Below are positions 6,012-12,694 of a stretch of DNA of 12,694 nucleotides, piece after piece; the first letter of the stretch is position 1, and each line of letters starts with the position of its first letter. The DNA is from UBA2336 sp046294915. Lineage in GTDB: Bacteria; Bacteroidota; Bacteroidia; Cytophagales; Cyclobacteriaceae. A program made the translations under genes and the position numbers. Under the pieces are notes generated by a model. It did no database searches, was not told the DNA's origin, and saw only the letters and a list, made by a program, of their open reading frames with translations. The stretch is taken from the NCBI GenBank assembly GCA_046294915.1, contig JBKBOE010000073.1, positions 1 through 12,694 on the forward strand. The letters run 5' to 3'.

Positions 6012-7508
6012 ATGATCAAAATCCTGAGTTCAACTCAAATTAGGCAACTCGATGCGTACACCATTCAGCACGAGTCCATCGCTTCAATTGATTTGATGGA
6101 ACGGGCTTGCCGGGCATTCTGTGCCTGGTATATGCACCATTTTGATGAGACAAAGAAAATCGGGATAGTTTGCGGCACCGGCAATAATGGGGGTGATGGG
6201 CTGGGCATTGCCCGGTTGCTTTACGATTGGGGCTATCCGGTAAAGGTTTGGGTTATCGATGGAGGTATCGCTGAATCAGGTGATTTTAAAATCAATCTTG
6301 AGCGTCTTCGAGGTAAAATTGACGTAGCTAAGATTAATTTGCGCCCGGGCAGTGATCTGTTTGCCGGATGTGATGTATTGATAGATGCAATTTTTGGTAC
6401 GGGTCTTTCCCGACCAGTTGATGGAATTTATCAACAAGTAATTGAGCAGATAAATCTAACGGAGGGTATCCGCATAGCCGTTGATATTCCTTCAGGCTTG
6501 TTTGCCGATTGCCCGTTTAAAGGAACAATTGTTAAAGCCCATAACACGGTTTCATTTCAGTTGCCTAAGTTGGCATTTCTGTTGCCGGAGAATGAAGATT
6601 TTGTTGGCAAATGGATAACGGTTGACATCGGCTTGAGCAAAGAATTTATCCAGAATACTGAATGCACTAATTATCTTCTTTCAAAAAAGGGGTTGAAACA
6701 AATTCTGAAGGGTCGGTCGGTTTTTGATCATAAAGGGAAATTCGGGCATGCCTTGCTTATTGCAGGCAGCTATGGAAAAATCGGGGCTGCTGTTCTTGCT
6801 TCACGGGGTGCTCTGCGCAGCGGCACCGGACTGCTGACGGTGCATTGTCCCCAAAAAGGTTACCCCATCATACAAACTGCTGTACCAGAGGCTATGGTTT
6901 CGGTGGATATCGATGAGAATTACTTTACACAGGTGCCCAGTCTGGACGCTTTCAGTAGTATTGGGATTGGTCCAGGTATAGGCGTTAATGCCTCTGTAGC
7001 AAAAGCATTTGCATCATTGCTGGAAAAGGTTCGAAGGCCCATGGTAATTGATGCCGATGCATTGAACATACTCTCCAGTTACCGGGAATTGCAGGCCCTG
7101 GTGCCGGAAGGAAGCATTCTTACGCCACATCCTGGCGAGTTCAAAAGACTGGTAGGGGATTGGGAAAACGACTTTGACCGATTGAACAAGCAACGGGATT
7201 TCGCTACACGAATAAAGTCGGTTGTACTGGTTAAAGGAGCTTACACAGCAATAGCTGCACCCTCGGGTGAGGTTTTTTTCAATAATACGGGTAACCCGGG
7301 AATGGCCAAAGGGGGCAGTGGTGACGTGCTTACGGGTATTTTAACGGCCTTATTAGCCCGTGGGTATTCTTCTGTTGAAGCGGCTCAACTAGGCTGTTGG
7401 ATACATGGCCTGGCGGGTGACCTGGCCGAGGCCGAAAAGGGTACGGAGGGGCTAACGGCATCCGATCTTATTGAAAAACTTCCAGACTCATTCAGGGCTA
7501 TCCAATAA
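6012..7508 (+). CDS. nnr: Bifunctional NAD(P)H-hydrate epimerase / ADP-dependent NAD(P)H-hydrate dehydratase
   Basis: This 498-residue enzyme repairs damaged nicotinamide cofactors. The N-terminal YjeF-like domain (about residues 1-215) epimerises the R- and S-hydrates of NAD(P)H. The C-terminal ribokinase-like domain (about residues 225-498) dehydrates the S-form using ADP. Epimerase marks are GTGNNGGDG at residues 55-63, DAIFGTGLSR and VDIPSG. Dehydratase marks are HKGKFGHALLIAGSYGKIGA, VIDADALN at about residues 345-352, HPGEF at residues 373-377 and the phosphate-binding GGSGDVLTG from residue 434. Both halves look intact. I chose the ATG at 6012 because it gives the normal family start (MIKILSSTQIRQLD); the frame also opens at a TTG at 5997, which lies inside a hairpin stem. 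The spacing to the ferredoxin (48 bases) allows cotranscription. Confidence 0.95.
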   Translation: MIKILSSTQIRQLDAYTIQHESIASIDLMERACRAFCAWYMHHFDETKKIGIVCGTGNNGGDGLGIARLLYDWGYPVKVWVIDGGIAESGDFKINLERLRGKIDVAKINLRPGSDLFAGCDVLIDAIFGTGLSRPVDGIYQQVIEQINLTEGIRIAVDIPSGLFADCPFKGTIVKAHNTVSFQLPKLAFLLPENEDFVGKWITVDIGLSKEFIQNTECTNYLLSKKGLKQILKGRSVFDHKGKFGHALLIAGSYGKIGAAVLASRGALRSGTGLLTVHCPQKGYPIIQTAVPEAMVSVDIDENYFTQVPSLDAFSSIGIGPGIGVNASVAKAFASLLEKVRRPMVIDADALNILSSYRELQALVPEGSILTPHPGEFKRLVGDWENDFDRLNKQRDFATRIKSVVLVKGAYTAIAAPSGEVFFNNTGNPGMAKGGSGDVLTGILTALLARGYSSVEAAQLGCWIHGLAGDLAEAEKGTEGLTASDLIEKLPDSFRAIQ

Positions 7509-7574
7509 AATTTGCCGGTTTTTAAACCTTTTGCCCCTTTCCGGAATCTATACCCTTAGATAGTCTTAAAAAGC

Positions 7575-7607
7575 TTGAACTTTTGGAGAGGATTTTGCGT
7601 AAATTTG
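7575..7607 (+). promoter_or_regulatory. Candidate Bacteroidota-type promoter for the T9SS gene
   Basis: TAAATTTG at 7600-7607 matches the Bacteroidota -7 consensus TAnnTTTG fully. A TTG at 7575-7577 lies 22 bases upstream, within a plausible range for the -33 element. The predicted transcription start would fall only a few bases before the ATG at 7616, giving an almost leaderless message. The site could be chance in AT-rich sequence. Confidence 0.3.
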
Positions 7608-7615
7608 GTTTAGGT

Positions 7616-7963
7616 ATGCGTATCGTTCGTTTAACTATAGTAGCTGTTCTTTTTGGTATTACGCTGTCAGCTCATGCCCAGTTTAGCCGGGAAACATCTT
7701 CGGATACAGGTAAAAGTGTGTCCGTTTATCCCAATCCGGCAGCCGATGATTACGTGTTTGTGAAGATGGAAGACCTGGATGCGCGCAACGTTAAGGTAAT
7801 GTTATACAATATAATCGGGAATGAAATACGCACCGAAGTAGAGGTGCTTGACCAGCATGAGATCCGTATGCGGATTAAAGACCTTTCGGCAGGTTACTAC
7901 CTTATTGCGCTTCGCGAGGACGGGGCTAAATTCAGAGGCACCTACAAATTCCTTAAGCGCTGA
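7616..7963 (+). CDS. Small secreted protein consisting almost only of a T9SS type A sorting domain
   Basis: This 115-residue protein begins with a signal peptide at residues 1-22: a basic MRIVR, a hydrophobic core, and SAHAQ before the mature part, giving likely signal peptidase I cleavage after AHA. The remaining 93 or so residues are a T9SS type A C-terminal sorting domain: SVYPNPAADDYVFVK at about residues 36-50, VMLYNIIGNEI, LSAGYYLIALREDG and a basic end, KFLKR. Such domains send proteins across the outer membrane through the T9SS. Here there is almost no cargo, only a linker of roughly 13 residues. The frame opens at a TTG at 7583, but the ATG at 7616 gives a proper signal peptide and is preferred. 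The stop lies within a terminator stem, and the last 11 bases overlap the convergent aldolase gene. Function is unknown. Confidence 0.85.
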   Translation: MRIVRLTIVAVLFGITLSAHAQFSRETSSDTGKSVSVYPNPAADDYVFVKMEDLDARNVKVMLYNIIGNEIRTEVEVLDQHEIRMRIKDLSAGYYLIALREDGAKFRGTYKFLKR

Positions 7964-8978
7964 CCAGCGCTTTTATTTTTTTCAGAAACCGTTGTATTTC
8001 TTCTTCCGAGGTATCGAATGAACACATCAAGCGCACTTCATTTCTTCGCTCATTCCACACATAAAAGAAAACCTCTTGTTGCAAGGGCGCAATAATTTCT
8101 TTCGGAAGTATGGCAAACACACCATTACCATCAACATGTTGGGTAATGGTAACCTGAGGAATTTCGCGCAGGCCTGCGGCCAGTTTTTTTGCCATGGTAT
8201 TGGCATGTTGTGCGTTCCTCTTCCATAGATCATTACGCAGAAGCGCTTCAAACTGTGCACTGATAAATCGCATTTTGGAATGGAGTTGCATTCCTTGCTT
8301 GCGGATGTATTGAAAAGAGCGCGAAACTTCTTTGTTAAAAAAGACAACCGCCTCGCCAAACATCATCCCGTTTTTTGTTCCTCCAAACGAAAGTACATCA
8401 ACTCCGGCATCGCGGGTGAATTCCCTGAAATCTTTATTCAGGCTTACAGCAGCATTGCTGATGCGGGCGCCATCCATGTGTAAAAACATTTCGTGTTGGT
8501 GCGCAACATCGGCCAACGCCTTAATCTCATCAATGGAATAAACTGTTGCGTATTCTGTAAGTTGAGAAATGGAGATAACCCGCGCCTGCGGATGGTGTGG
8601 ATCGCCCATGCGCTGAATTTTTTCGGCAACCTGCGCTGCAGTAATTTTTCCATTACGGGTGGGTATACCTACCAGTTTACAGCCGGTGAATTGCTCAGGA
8701 GCAGTTGATTCATCTACGTTAATGTGGGCCAGTTCGGAACAAATAATGGAGTGGAATGATTGGGTGGCTGCTCGTAGTCCAAGGGTGTTAGCTCCCGTGC
8801 CGTTATATACGAAGAACACCTCAATATCATTGCCAAAAAGTTTTTTAAATGCAGTAACCGCACTTTCGGTGATTATATCGTTACCATAAGAACCCATGTG
8901 CTCCTGGTTGGCGTTTTGCAGGGCTTCCATGATCTCGGGATGTACCCCGGAATAATTATCGCTGGCAAATGATTTCAT
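7953..8978 (-). CDS. ltaE: Low-specificity L-threonine aldolase (beta-eliminating family, PLP-dependent)
   Basis: This 341-residue cytoplasmic, pyridoxal-phosphate enzyme splits L-threonine or L-allo-threonine into glycine and acetaldehyde. The N-terminus SFASDNYSGVHPEI and YGND are typical of the family. Cofactor-site marks are NGTGAN at residues 59-64, a His at residue 85 in SELAHI that should stack on the cofactor, HMDGAR at residues 167-172 (D169 contacting the pyridine ring), and FGGTKNGM with the likely Schiff-base lysine K202. Length is normal. The frame extends to a TTG at 8984, but the ATG at 8978 gives the usual family start. The start codon sits just beyond the T-run of the terminator of the upstream gene, so the aldolase probably has its own promoter. 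A related beta-eliminating lyase with a different amino acid substrate is possible. Confidence 0.9.
   Translation of the reverse strand: MKSFASDNYSGVHPEIMEALQNANQEHMGSYGNDIITESAVTAFKKLFGNDIEVFFVYNGTGANTLGLRAATQSFHSIICSELAHINVDESTAPEQFTGCKLVGIPTRNGKITAAQVAEKIQRMGDPHHPQARVISISQLTEYATVYSIDEIKALADVAHQHEMFLHMDGARISNAAVSLNKDFREFTRDAGVDVLSFGGTKNGMMFGEAVVFFNKEVSRSFQYIRKQGMQLHSKMRFISAQFEALLRNDLWKRNAQHANTMAKKLAAGLREIPQVTITQHVDGNGVFAILPKEIIAPLQQEVFFYVWNERRNEVRLMCSFDTSEEEIQRFLKKIKALVSA
7955..7982 (+). terminator. Intrinsic terminator of the T9SS-domain gene
   Basis: AAGCGCT at 7955-7961 pairs perfectly with AGCGCTT at 7966-7972 across a 4-base loop. It is followed on the plus strand by a T-rich tract (TTTTATTTTTTT, 7971-7982). 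The TGA stop of the plus-strand gene (7961-7963) and the TAA stop of the aldolase (7953-7955) both touch the stem. The T-tract is also the coding sequence for the Lys-rich end of the aldolase. On the minus strand no T-run follows the stem, so it should terminate plus-strand transcripts only. Confidence 0.85.
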
Positions 8979-8988
8979 ACACAAGTTT

Positions 8989-9020
8989 AAAAAAAGAAAT
9001 GCCGGGAGCTAAGCCCGGCA
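8989..9020 (-). terminator. Intrinsic terminator of the TPR-CHAT gene
   Basis: Read on the minus strand, TGCCGGG (9020-9014), a 7-base loop and CCCGGCA (9006-9000) form a perfect GC-rich 7-bp stem. It is followed by TTTCTTTTTTT (8999-8989). It lies 21 bases after the stop of the TPR-CHAT gene and ends about 10 bases before the aldolase ATG. It should separate the two minus-strand genes. Confidence 0.88.
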
Positions 9021-9041
9021 CGGTAATTTGATTTAGAGGGA

Positions 9042-12000
9042 TCAGTCAAGGCCGATCATCATGAACGAACCCCAATAAATCGGGTCGGGGTAATCAGCAC
9101 GTAATTCTTTTTTGGCTTCGGTAAAACTTTGCCGCATGTTGTTTGTATTAAGCCACTTTTGGTAGAACTTGAGCATCAGGCGCTGGGTGGCCTCGTCATC
9201 TACTTTAAACATACTCATAACAAGCACTTTCGCACCAGCAACCAGGAAAGCCCGTTGCAGGCCGAAGACTCCTTCCCCTGCCTGCAGTTCGCCCAGTCCG
9301 GTTTCGCACGCACTCAACACAACCAGGTCGGTTTTATCAAGGTTCAGGTTCATTGCCTCATATGCGGTAAGGATACCGTTTTCCATGTTGTAGTTATAAT
9401 CGGTGTTGTCCAGGATGTCGCCAGCACCGCGCAGTAAAAGACCGTTTCGCATTAGCGGGTTTTGTGCGAGCTGAGCCTCGTTTCCTTCCATCTCATCTTC
9501 GGCACTTATTTCTGGCGTTGGTTTATAAAAGCCGTGTGTGGCAACATGAAGCACCTTTGGGCTGCTTAGTTCTTTAATCTGTTCTTCGGAGGCTGTTTTC
9601 TCAATGTACTCTTCGGTCATCCAGCCTTTTTGTTTCAACAGGTATTGGAGTTGGCTGATTTCGCGCTCAGTTCCTGGCAACTGGGTTATTGGTGCATTTT
9701 CACGGGAAGCGGTAAGGTAGAAAGTGGGGTTGCCGAACATGGATGCCTTATTATCCGGTTTAGCCGTTGACTTAACCTTGCGCAGGTACAGATCTTTTGT
9801 GTTGCTTACATAAACAATATTTGAGTTGTCCAGCACGTACTTTCCATCAGGGGTCAACAAGGCATCCAGCGGTATTTGATTATATACCCCATCGGCCGAA
9901 AGGTATATGGTTGACACCTGACCCAGTTCTTTAGCGATGTGTTCCCAATAGGTTTTGTACGATTGGTTATCCTCGATTTGGTTAATCATGGAATTGCGAA
10001 ACAACCGATAGCTGCGACCTTCCATCTTTACTCCATTACCGTTAATGATGGCCTTCGGTTTACTCATATCGCTTTTAATGTATAAGGCGGCATAAATAAT
10101 GGAATCGGTAAAGGAGTGGTTGAAATACCTGAACCGCACCATTTCAATGGCTACTTCATTGGGTTTTAATGATTTCTTTACATCATCGAATGTGATTTTT
10201 TGATTATCGAAACTCTGGCCAAAGAGTTCAGATTGCTGACTCAGGTTACGCTCCAGCCGTTCCACTTCATGGCTTAAAACGGCAGGATCAATTTCATTCT
10301 CGGCTAGTTGTGCCGGGCTCATGGATAAGGCCAGGGTAAGCAATTCTTTTTTCTCAACCCAGGTGTTGAATTTGTTTATCAACTCCTCGTTATTACTGCT
10401 CATGATGCGTTCCCGAATCTTAATTGAAGAGTTGAGCAGTAATGCTTTGGTGAGTAATTGATAGTTATAAACCTGGTCGCTCAGGTCTTTAAAGTCCTCG
10501 AGCCTGCCCAAGGCCAGTGTATTATAGAACTCAAAGTCGCCTTTAATGGTATTCCAGTACTTGGCTTTCTCGCGCTCGCTCAAAGCAGGGAAGTATTTTT
10601 TAATGAAATCCTGATAATTGGTTAAAGCCTGCTCAATGCGCTGCTTCGAACGCTTGTAGTCTTTCTCCATGTAATGCACCTTACTGAGCTTTGACAGCAG
10701 TTTTACATATTCGGGATGGGAGGCGCTGAAGTACCGCTCGTAAAGGTCTTTGGATTTGTTGTAGAACTCTTCTGCCTTACTGTAATTTCTCTGCTGATAA
10801 TACACATCGCCCATAAGGGTATAAATGCTGGCTGCATTGATGTTTCGTTTGGAGCCGGTTTTTTGCTGCCAGATGTTTACGGCAATGGTTAATGAGTTAA
10901 AGGCAAGGTCATATTGCTTCTGCGAAATGTAAAGTACTGCAATGTTTTTAAGCTGCTCGGCATACTGCGGGTTGTCTTTGCCTAATTTATCGGCAACCAC
11001 ATTGCGGGCTTCAAACATATTTTTTTCAATAGTCTTTTTGTCGCCCCCTCCGTGAAACTGAATGAGGGCCAGTTGCGAAAGGGATTTGGCTACTTCCACG
11101 TGGTTTCGTCCAAATTGCTTTTCCTGGCTGGCAACAGCTTTCTTACAATTTTCCTCGGCCTTTTCATAATCACCAAGTTGGTAATAAATGTCGGCCATCA
11201 GCTTTTGTGTTGCTGCGGTTTTAGTGGAAAGTTCTCCGTAGGTTTTAACCGCAATCTGGTTGGCACGTTGGGCAATCTTGTCGGCCTCTGTATAATCGCC
11301 CCGTGCCAGCAAAATTCTGCCTTTGTTTACCAGAGGGTCAATCAGGCGCAGGGACTCTTTGCCGTATAATCTTTCGTATTCCGGAATAAGTTGATTGAGC
11401 AGTTGATCGGTTTGAGAGTATTTGCCCAGTTGAATGAACAAAGATGACAACTCCTCAGCGGTTGACAACTCGTTGGTAAGGGGCACTTTGGATTTGAGGA
11501 TCATCTTTCGCGTACGGTCAAGGTTATCCTGGGCGTCATCAAACAATCCTTTTATACCAAATAATTTAGCCTGGGTTTCAATGGCGTTTATGTAGTCGGC
11601 TTTCCATTTGTCATCCCGGTTTTCTTTCATTTCGAAAACTTTCAGGGAATTAGTGATATCGGTTTCGGCCCTGTCGTAGTCGCCAATCTTAATGCGCAGT
11701 TTTGCCAGGTTGTTCAGGGCAATGGCATAAACAGGGTCAACATTATCATATTTAACCAATGCCAGGCTGCCGGCTTTCTCCAGCATTTTGGCGGCTTCTG
11801 CATACTTGTCGGTAATCTCGTAGTAAGAAGCAAGGTGATAGAGGATATCGAGATTATCCTTGTGCTTGGGGGCGATTTGCTTTTCGATTACACCCGTGTA
11901 GCTCTCCAGGTAAATTTTTCCGGCCTCATCCAGCTTATTGGTATAGTCCATATAAAAATTAGCCTGCTTAATCCGTGCAAGGTGATATTCAGGCGATTGA

Positions 12001-12694
12001 TCACCGTATAGCTCGGCTTTTTGCTCGGTGATCTGGTTTAAATACGATTCGGCATTGACGTAACGTCTTAGCTGAACAGACAGGTCAAACAGAAATTCCA
12101 AGGTGCTGACCCGTGTTTTGTATGACTTGGGTAAGGAAGAAGAGCCTAATACGTTTTGAGCCTCGTTTTCAAGATTGCGGGTTTTATCTTTTTCAAGTTT
12201 TGAATTGAATTCAATGGCTTTCAGGTTAATGTTTAGCAAGCTGGATTTGCCAAAGTATTTTCCCAGCATGCGGTCATACTCCGCTTTGAGGTTGGCGAAC
12301 TGTGCGCTTTTGCCGCCAAGCCGCAGCAAAAGGTCAAGATTGGCCAGATACAAATCGTGCGCCAGCGGGACCGATGGTGATGTGCGCTTTTTAAGTTCAC
12401 TGAGTTGTTCGCTGTAGTCGGCCCACTTTTGTTTTTTGGTAAGGCCTGGAGGCGGTATACCATTGTTGTGCTCTGCGAACATCTTGGTGTAGTAGAAGTC
12501 GTGTTCAATCAGGGTAAGGCTGGTTTCGCCCATGTACCGGATGTTTTTAGCTATCCAGGGTCTTCCGGCTGCCATTGCTACATCAACACTGTCTATATCA
12601 CCCTTTTTTCCGTAGGCGAGTAATCGAAGCATCAATAGCCGGGCGTAGCTGTTAAACCGGGGGGCAAGTTCTTCTTCGGGTATCCTGCGGCTTT
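9042..12694 (-). CDS. Large TPR-repeat protein with C-terminal CHAT (caspase-like) domain, 5' end outside window
   Basis: About 1,216 residues are visible, and the frame is still open at the right edge, so the true start and any signal peptide are missing. The TTG at 12635 and ATG at 12632 are internal, since open codons continue upstream. The first half to two thirds (about 10590-12100) is helical with TPR units of the kinesin-light-chain style, for example NNLAKLRIKIGDYDRAE and MADIYYQLGDYEKAEENC. A helical linker follows (about 10060-10560). The CHAT domain ends the protein, with LHVATHGFY (His codon 9534-9536) and VVLSACETGLG (Cys codon 9306-9308), the expected caspase-like dyad. LPGTEREI and AFLVAGAKVLVMSMFKVDD also fit the family. 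CHAT proteins are predicted proteases or scaffolds, some in defence or cell death, but the role here is unknown. A terminator follows the stop. Confidence 0.9.
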   Translation of the reverse strand, partial: SRRIPEEELAPRFNSYARLLMLRLLAYGKKGDIDSVDVAMAAGRPWIAKNIRYMGETSLTLIEHDFYYTKMFAEHNNGIPPPGLTKKQKWADYSEQLSELKKRTSPSVPLAHDLYLANLDLLLRLGGKSAQFANLKAEYDRMLGKYFGKSSLLNINLKAIEFNSKLEKDKTRNLENEAQNVLGSSSLPKSYKTRVSTLEFLFDLSVQLRRYVNAESYLNQITEQKAELYGDQSPEYHLARIKQANFYMDYTNKLDEAGKIYLESYTGVIEKQIAPKHKDNLDILYHLASYYEITDKYAEAAKMLEKAGSLALVKYDNVDPVYAIALNNLAKLRIKIGDYDRAETDITNSLKVFEMKENRDDKWKADYINAIETQAKLFGIKGLFDDAQDNLDRTRKMILKSKVPLTNELSTAEELSSLFIQLGKYSQTDQLLNQLIPEYERLYGKESLRLIDPLVNKGRILLARGDYTEADKIAQRANQIAVKTYGELSTKTAATQKLMADIYYQLGDYEKAEENCKKAVASQEKQFGRNHVEVAKSLSQLALIQFHGGGDKKTIEKNMFEARNVVADKLGKDNPQYAEQLKNIAVLYISQKQYDLAFNSLTIAVNIWQQKTGSKRNINAASIYTLMGDVYYQQRNYSKAEEFYNKSKDLYERYFSASHPEYVKLLSKLSKVHYMEKDYKRSKQRIEQALTNYQDFIKKYFPALSEREKAKYWNTIKGDFEFYNTLALGRLEDFKDLSDQVYNYQLLTKALLLNSSIKIRERIMSSNNEELINKFNTWVEKKELLTLALSMSPAQLAENEIDPAVLSHEVERLERNLSQQSELFGQSFDNQKITFDDVKKSLKPNEVAIEMVRFRYFNHSFTDSIIYAALYIKSDMSKPKAIINGNGVKMEGRSYRLFRNSMINQIEDNQSYKTYWEHIAKELGQVSTIYLSADGVYNQIPLDALLTPDGKYVLDNSNIVYVSNTKDLYLRKVKSTAKPDNKASMFGNPTFYLTASRENAPITQLPGTEREISQLQYLLKQKGWMTEEYIEKTASEEQIKELSSPKVLHVATHGFYKPTPEISAEDEMEGNEAQLAQNPLMRNGLLLRGAGDILDNTDYNYNMENGILTAYEAMNLNLDKTDLVVLSACETGLGELQAGEGVFGLQRAFLVAGAKVLVMSMFKVDDEATQRLMLKFYQKWLNTNNMRQSFTEAKKELRADYPDPIYWGSFMMIGLD

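Noticed and set aside
7583..7615. TTG start for the T9SS-domain protein
   Set aside because: It would place a charged 11-residue extension before the signal peptide. The ATG at 7616 gives a normal signal peptide.
7509..7615. Possible terminator between nnr and the T9SS gene (short inverted repeats such as ATCTA/TAGAT)
   Set aside because: Stems are only about 5 bp, AT-rich and not followed by a T-run. They are no better than chance.
9042..12694. CRISPR-linked or gasdermin-linked CHAT protease system
   Set aside because: No repeat-spacer array, Cas-like gene or pore-forming partner is visible in the window. The neighbours are a housekeeping aldolase and the window edge.
1..12694. Insertion sequences, prophage, integrase, tRNA or rRNA genes
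   Set aside because: No transposase or integrase frames, terminal inverted repeats, target duplications or RNA-gene-like segments were recognised on either strand.

Overview
The window looks like chromosomal DNA of a Bacteroidota member, probably of the Cytophagales type. This rests on a type IX secretion (T9SS) sorting domain, A-rich leaders without clear Shine-Dalgarno sites, one candidate TAnnTTTG promoter element, and the general look of the proteins. The assignment is an inference; there is no rRNA or other marker gene. Every stretch longer than about 150 bases is accounted for by a gene.

Region 1 (1-5528, minus strand) is one tightly packed operon, read right to left: korA - korB - nuoA - nuoB - nuoC - nuoD - nuoH (cut by the window edge). 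Neighbouring genes are 2-4 bases apart or overlap by 1-10 bases. korAB encode a two-subunit 2-oxoacid:ferredoxin oxidoreductase. The nuo genes encode the quinone/connecting module of respiratory complex I and its first membrane subunits. nuoD runs straight into nuoH, so nuoE, nuoF and nuoG, which encode the NADH-oxidising module, are missing from their usual place. Divergently transcribed from korA, across a 138-base gap, is a seven-iron-type ferredoxin (5667-5963). The layout suggests a chain 2-oxoacid -> KorAB -> ferredoxin -> 11-subunit complex I -> quinone, with NADH not the electron donor. This is the most interesting reading of the window.

Region 2 (5667-7963, plus strand) holds the ferredoxin, a bifunctional NAD(P)H-hydrate repair enzyme (nnrD/nnrE fusion), and a miniature secreted protein that is little more than a signal peptide plus a T9SS sorting domain. 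A perfect 9-bp hairpin separates the ferredoxin from the repair gene. A strong intrinsic terminator sits exactly on the end of the small secreted gene.

Region 3 (7953-12694, minus strand) holds a low-specificity L-threonine aldolase, whose 3' end overlaps the T9SS gene by 11 bases, and a very large TPR-CHAT protein open at the right window edge. An intrinsic terminator lies between them, immediately before the aldolase start codon. The CHAT domain keeps an apparent His/Cys protease dyad. Its biological role cannot be read from this window.
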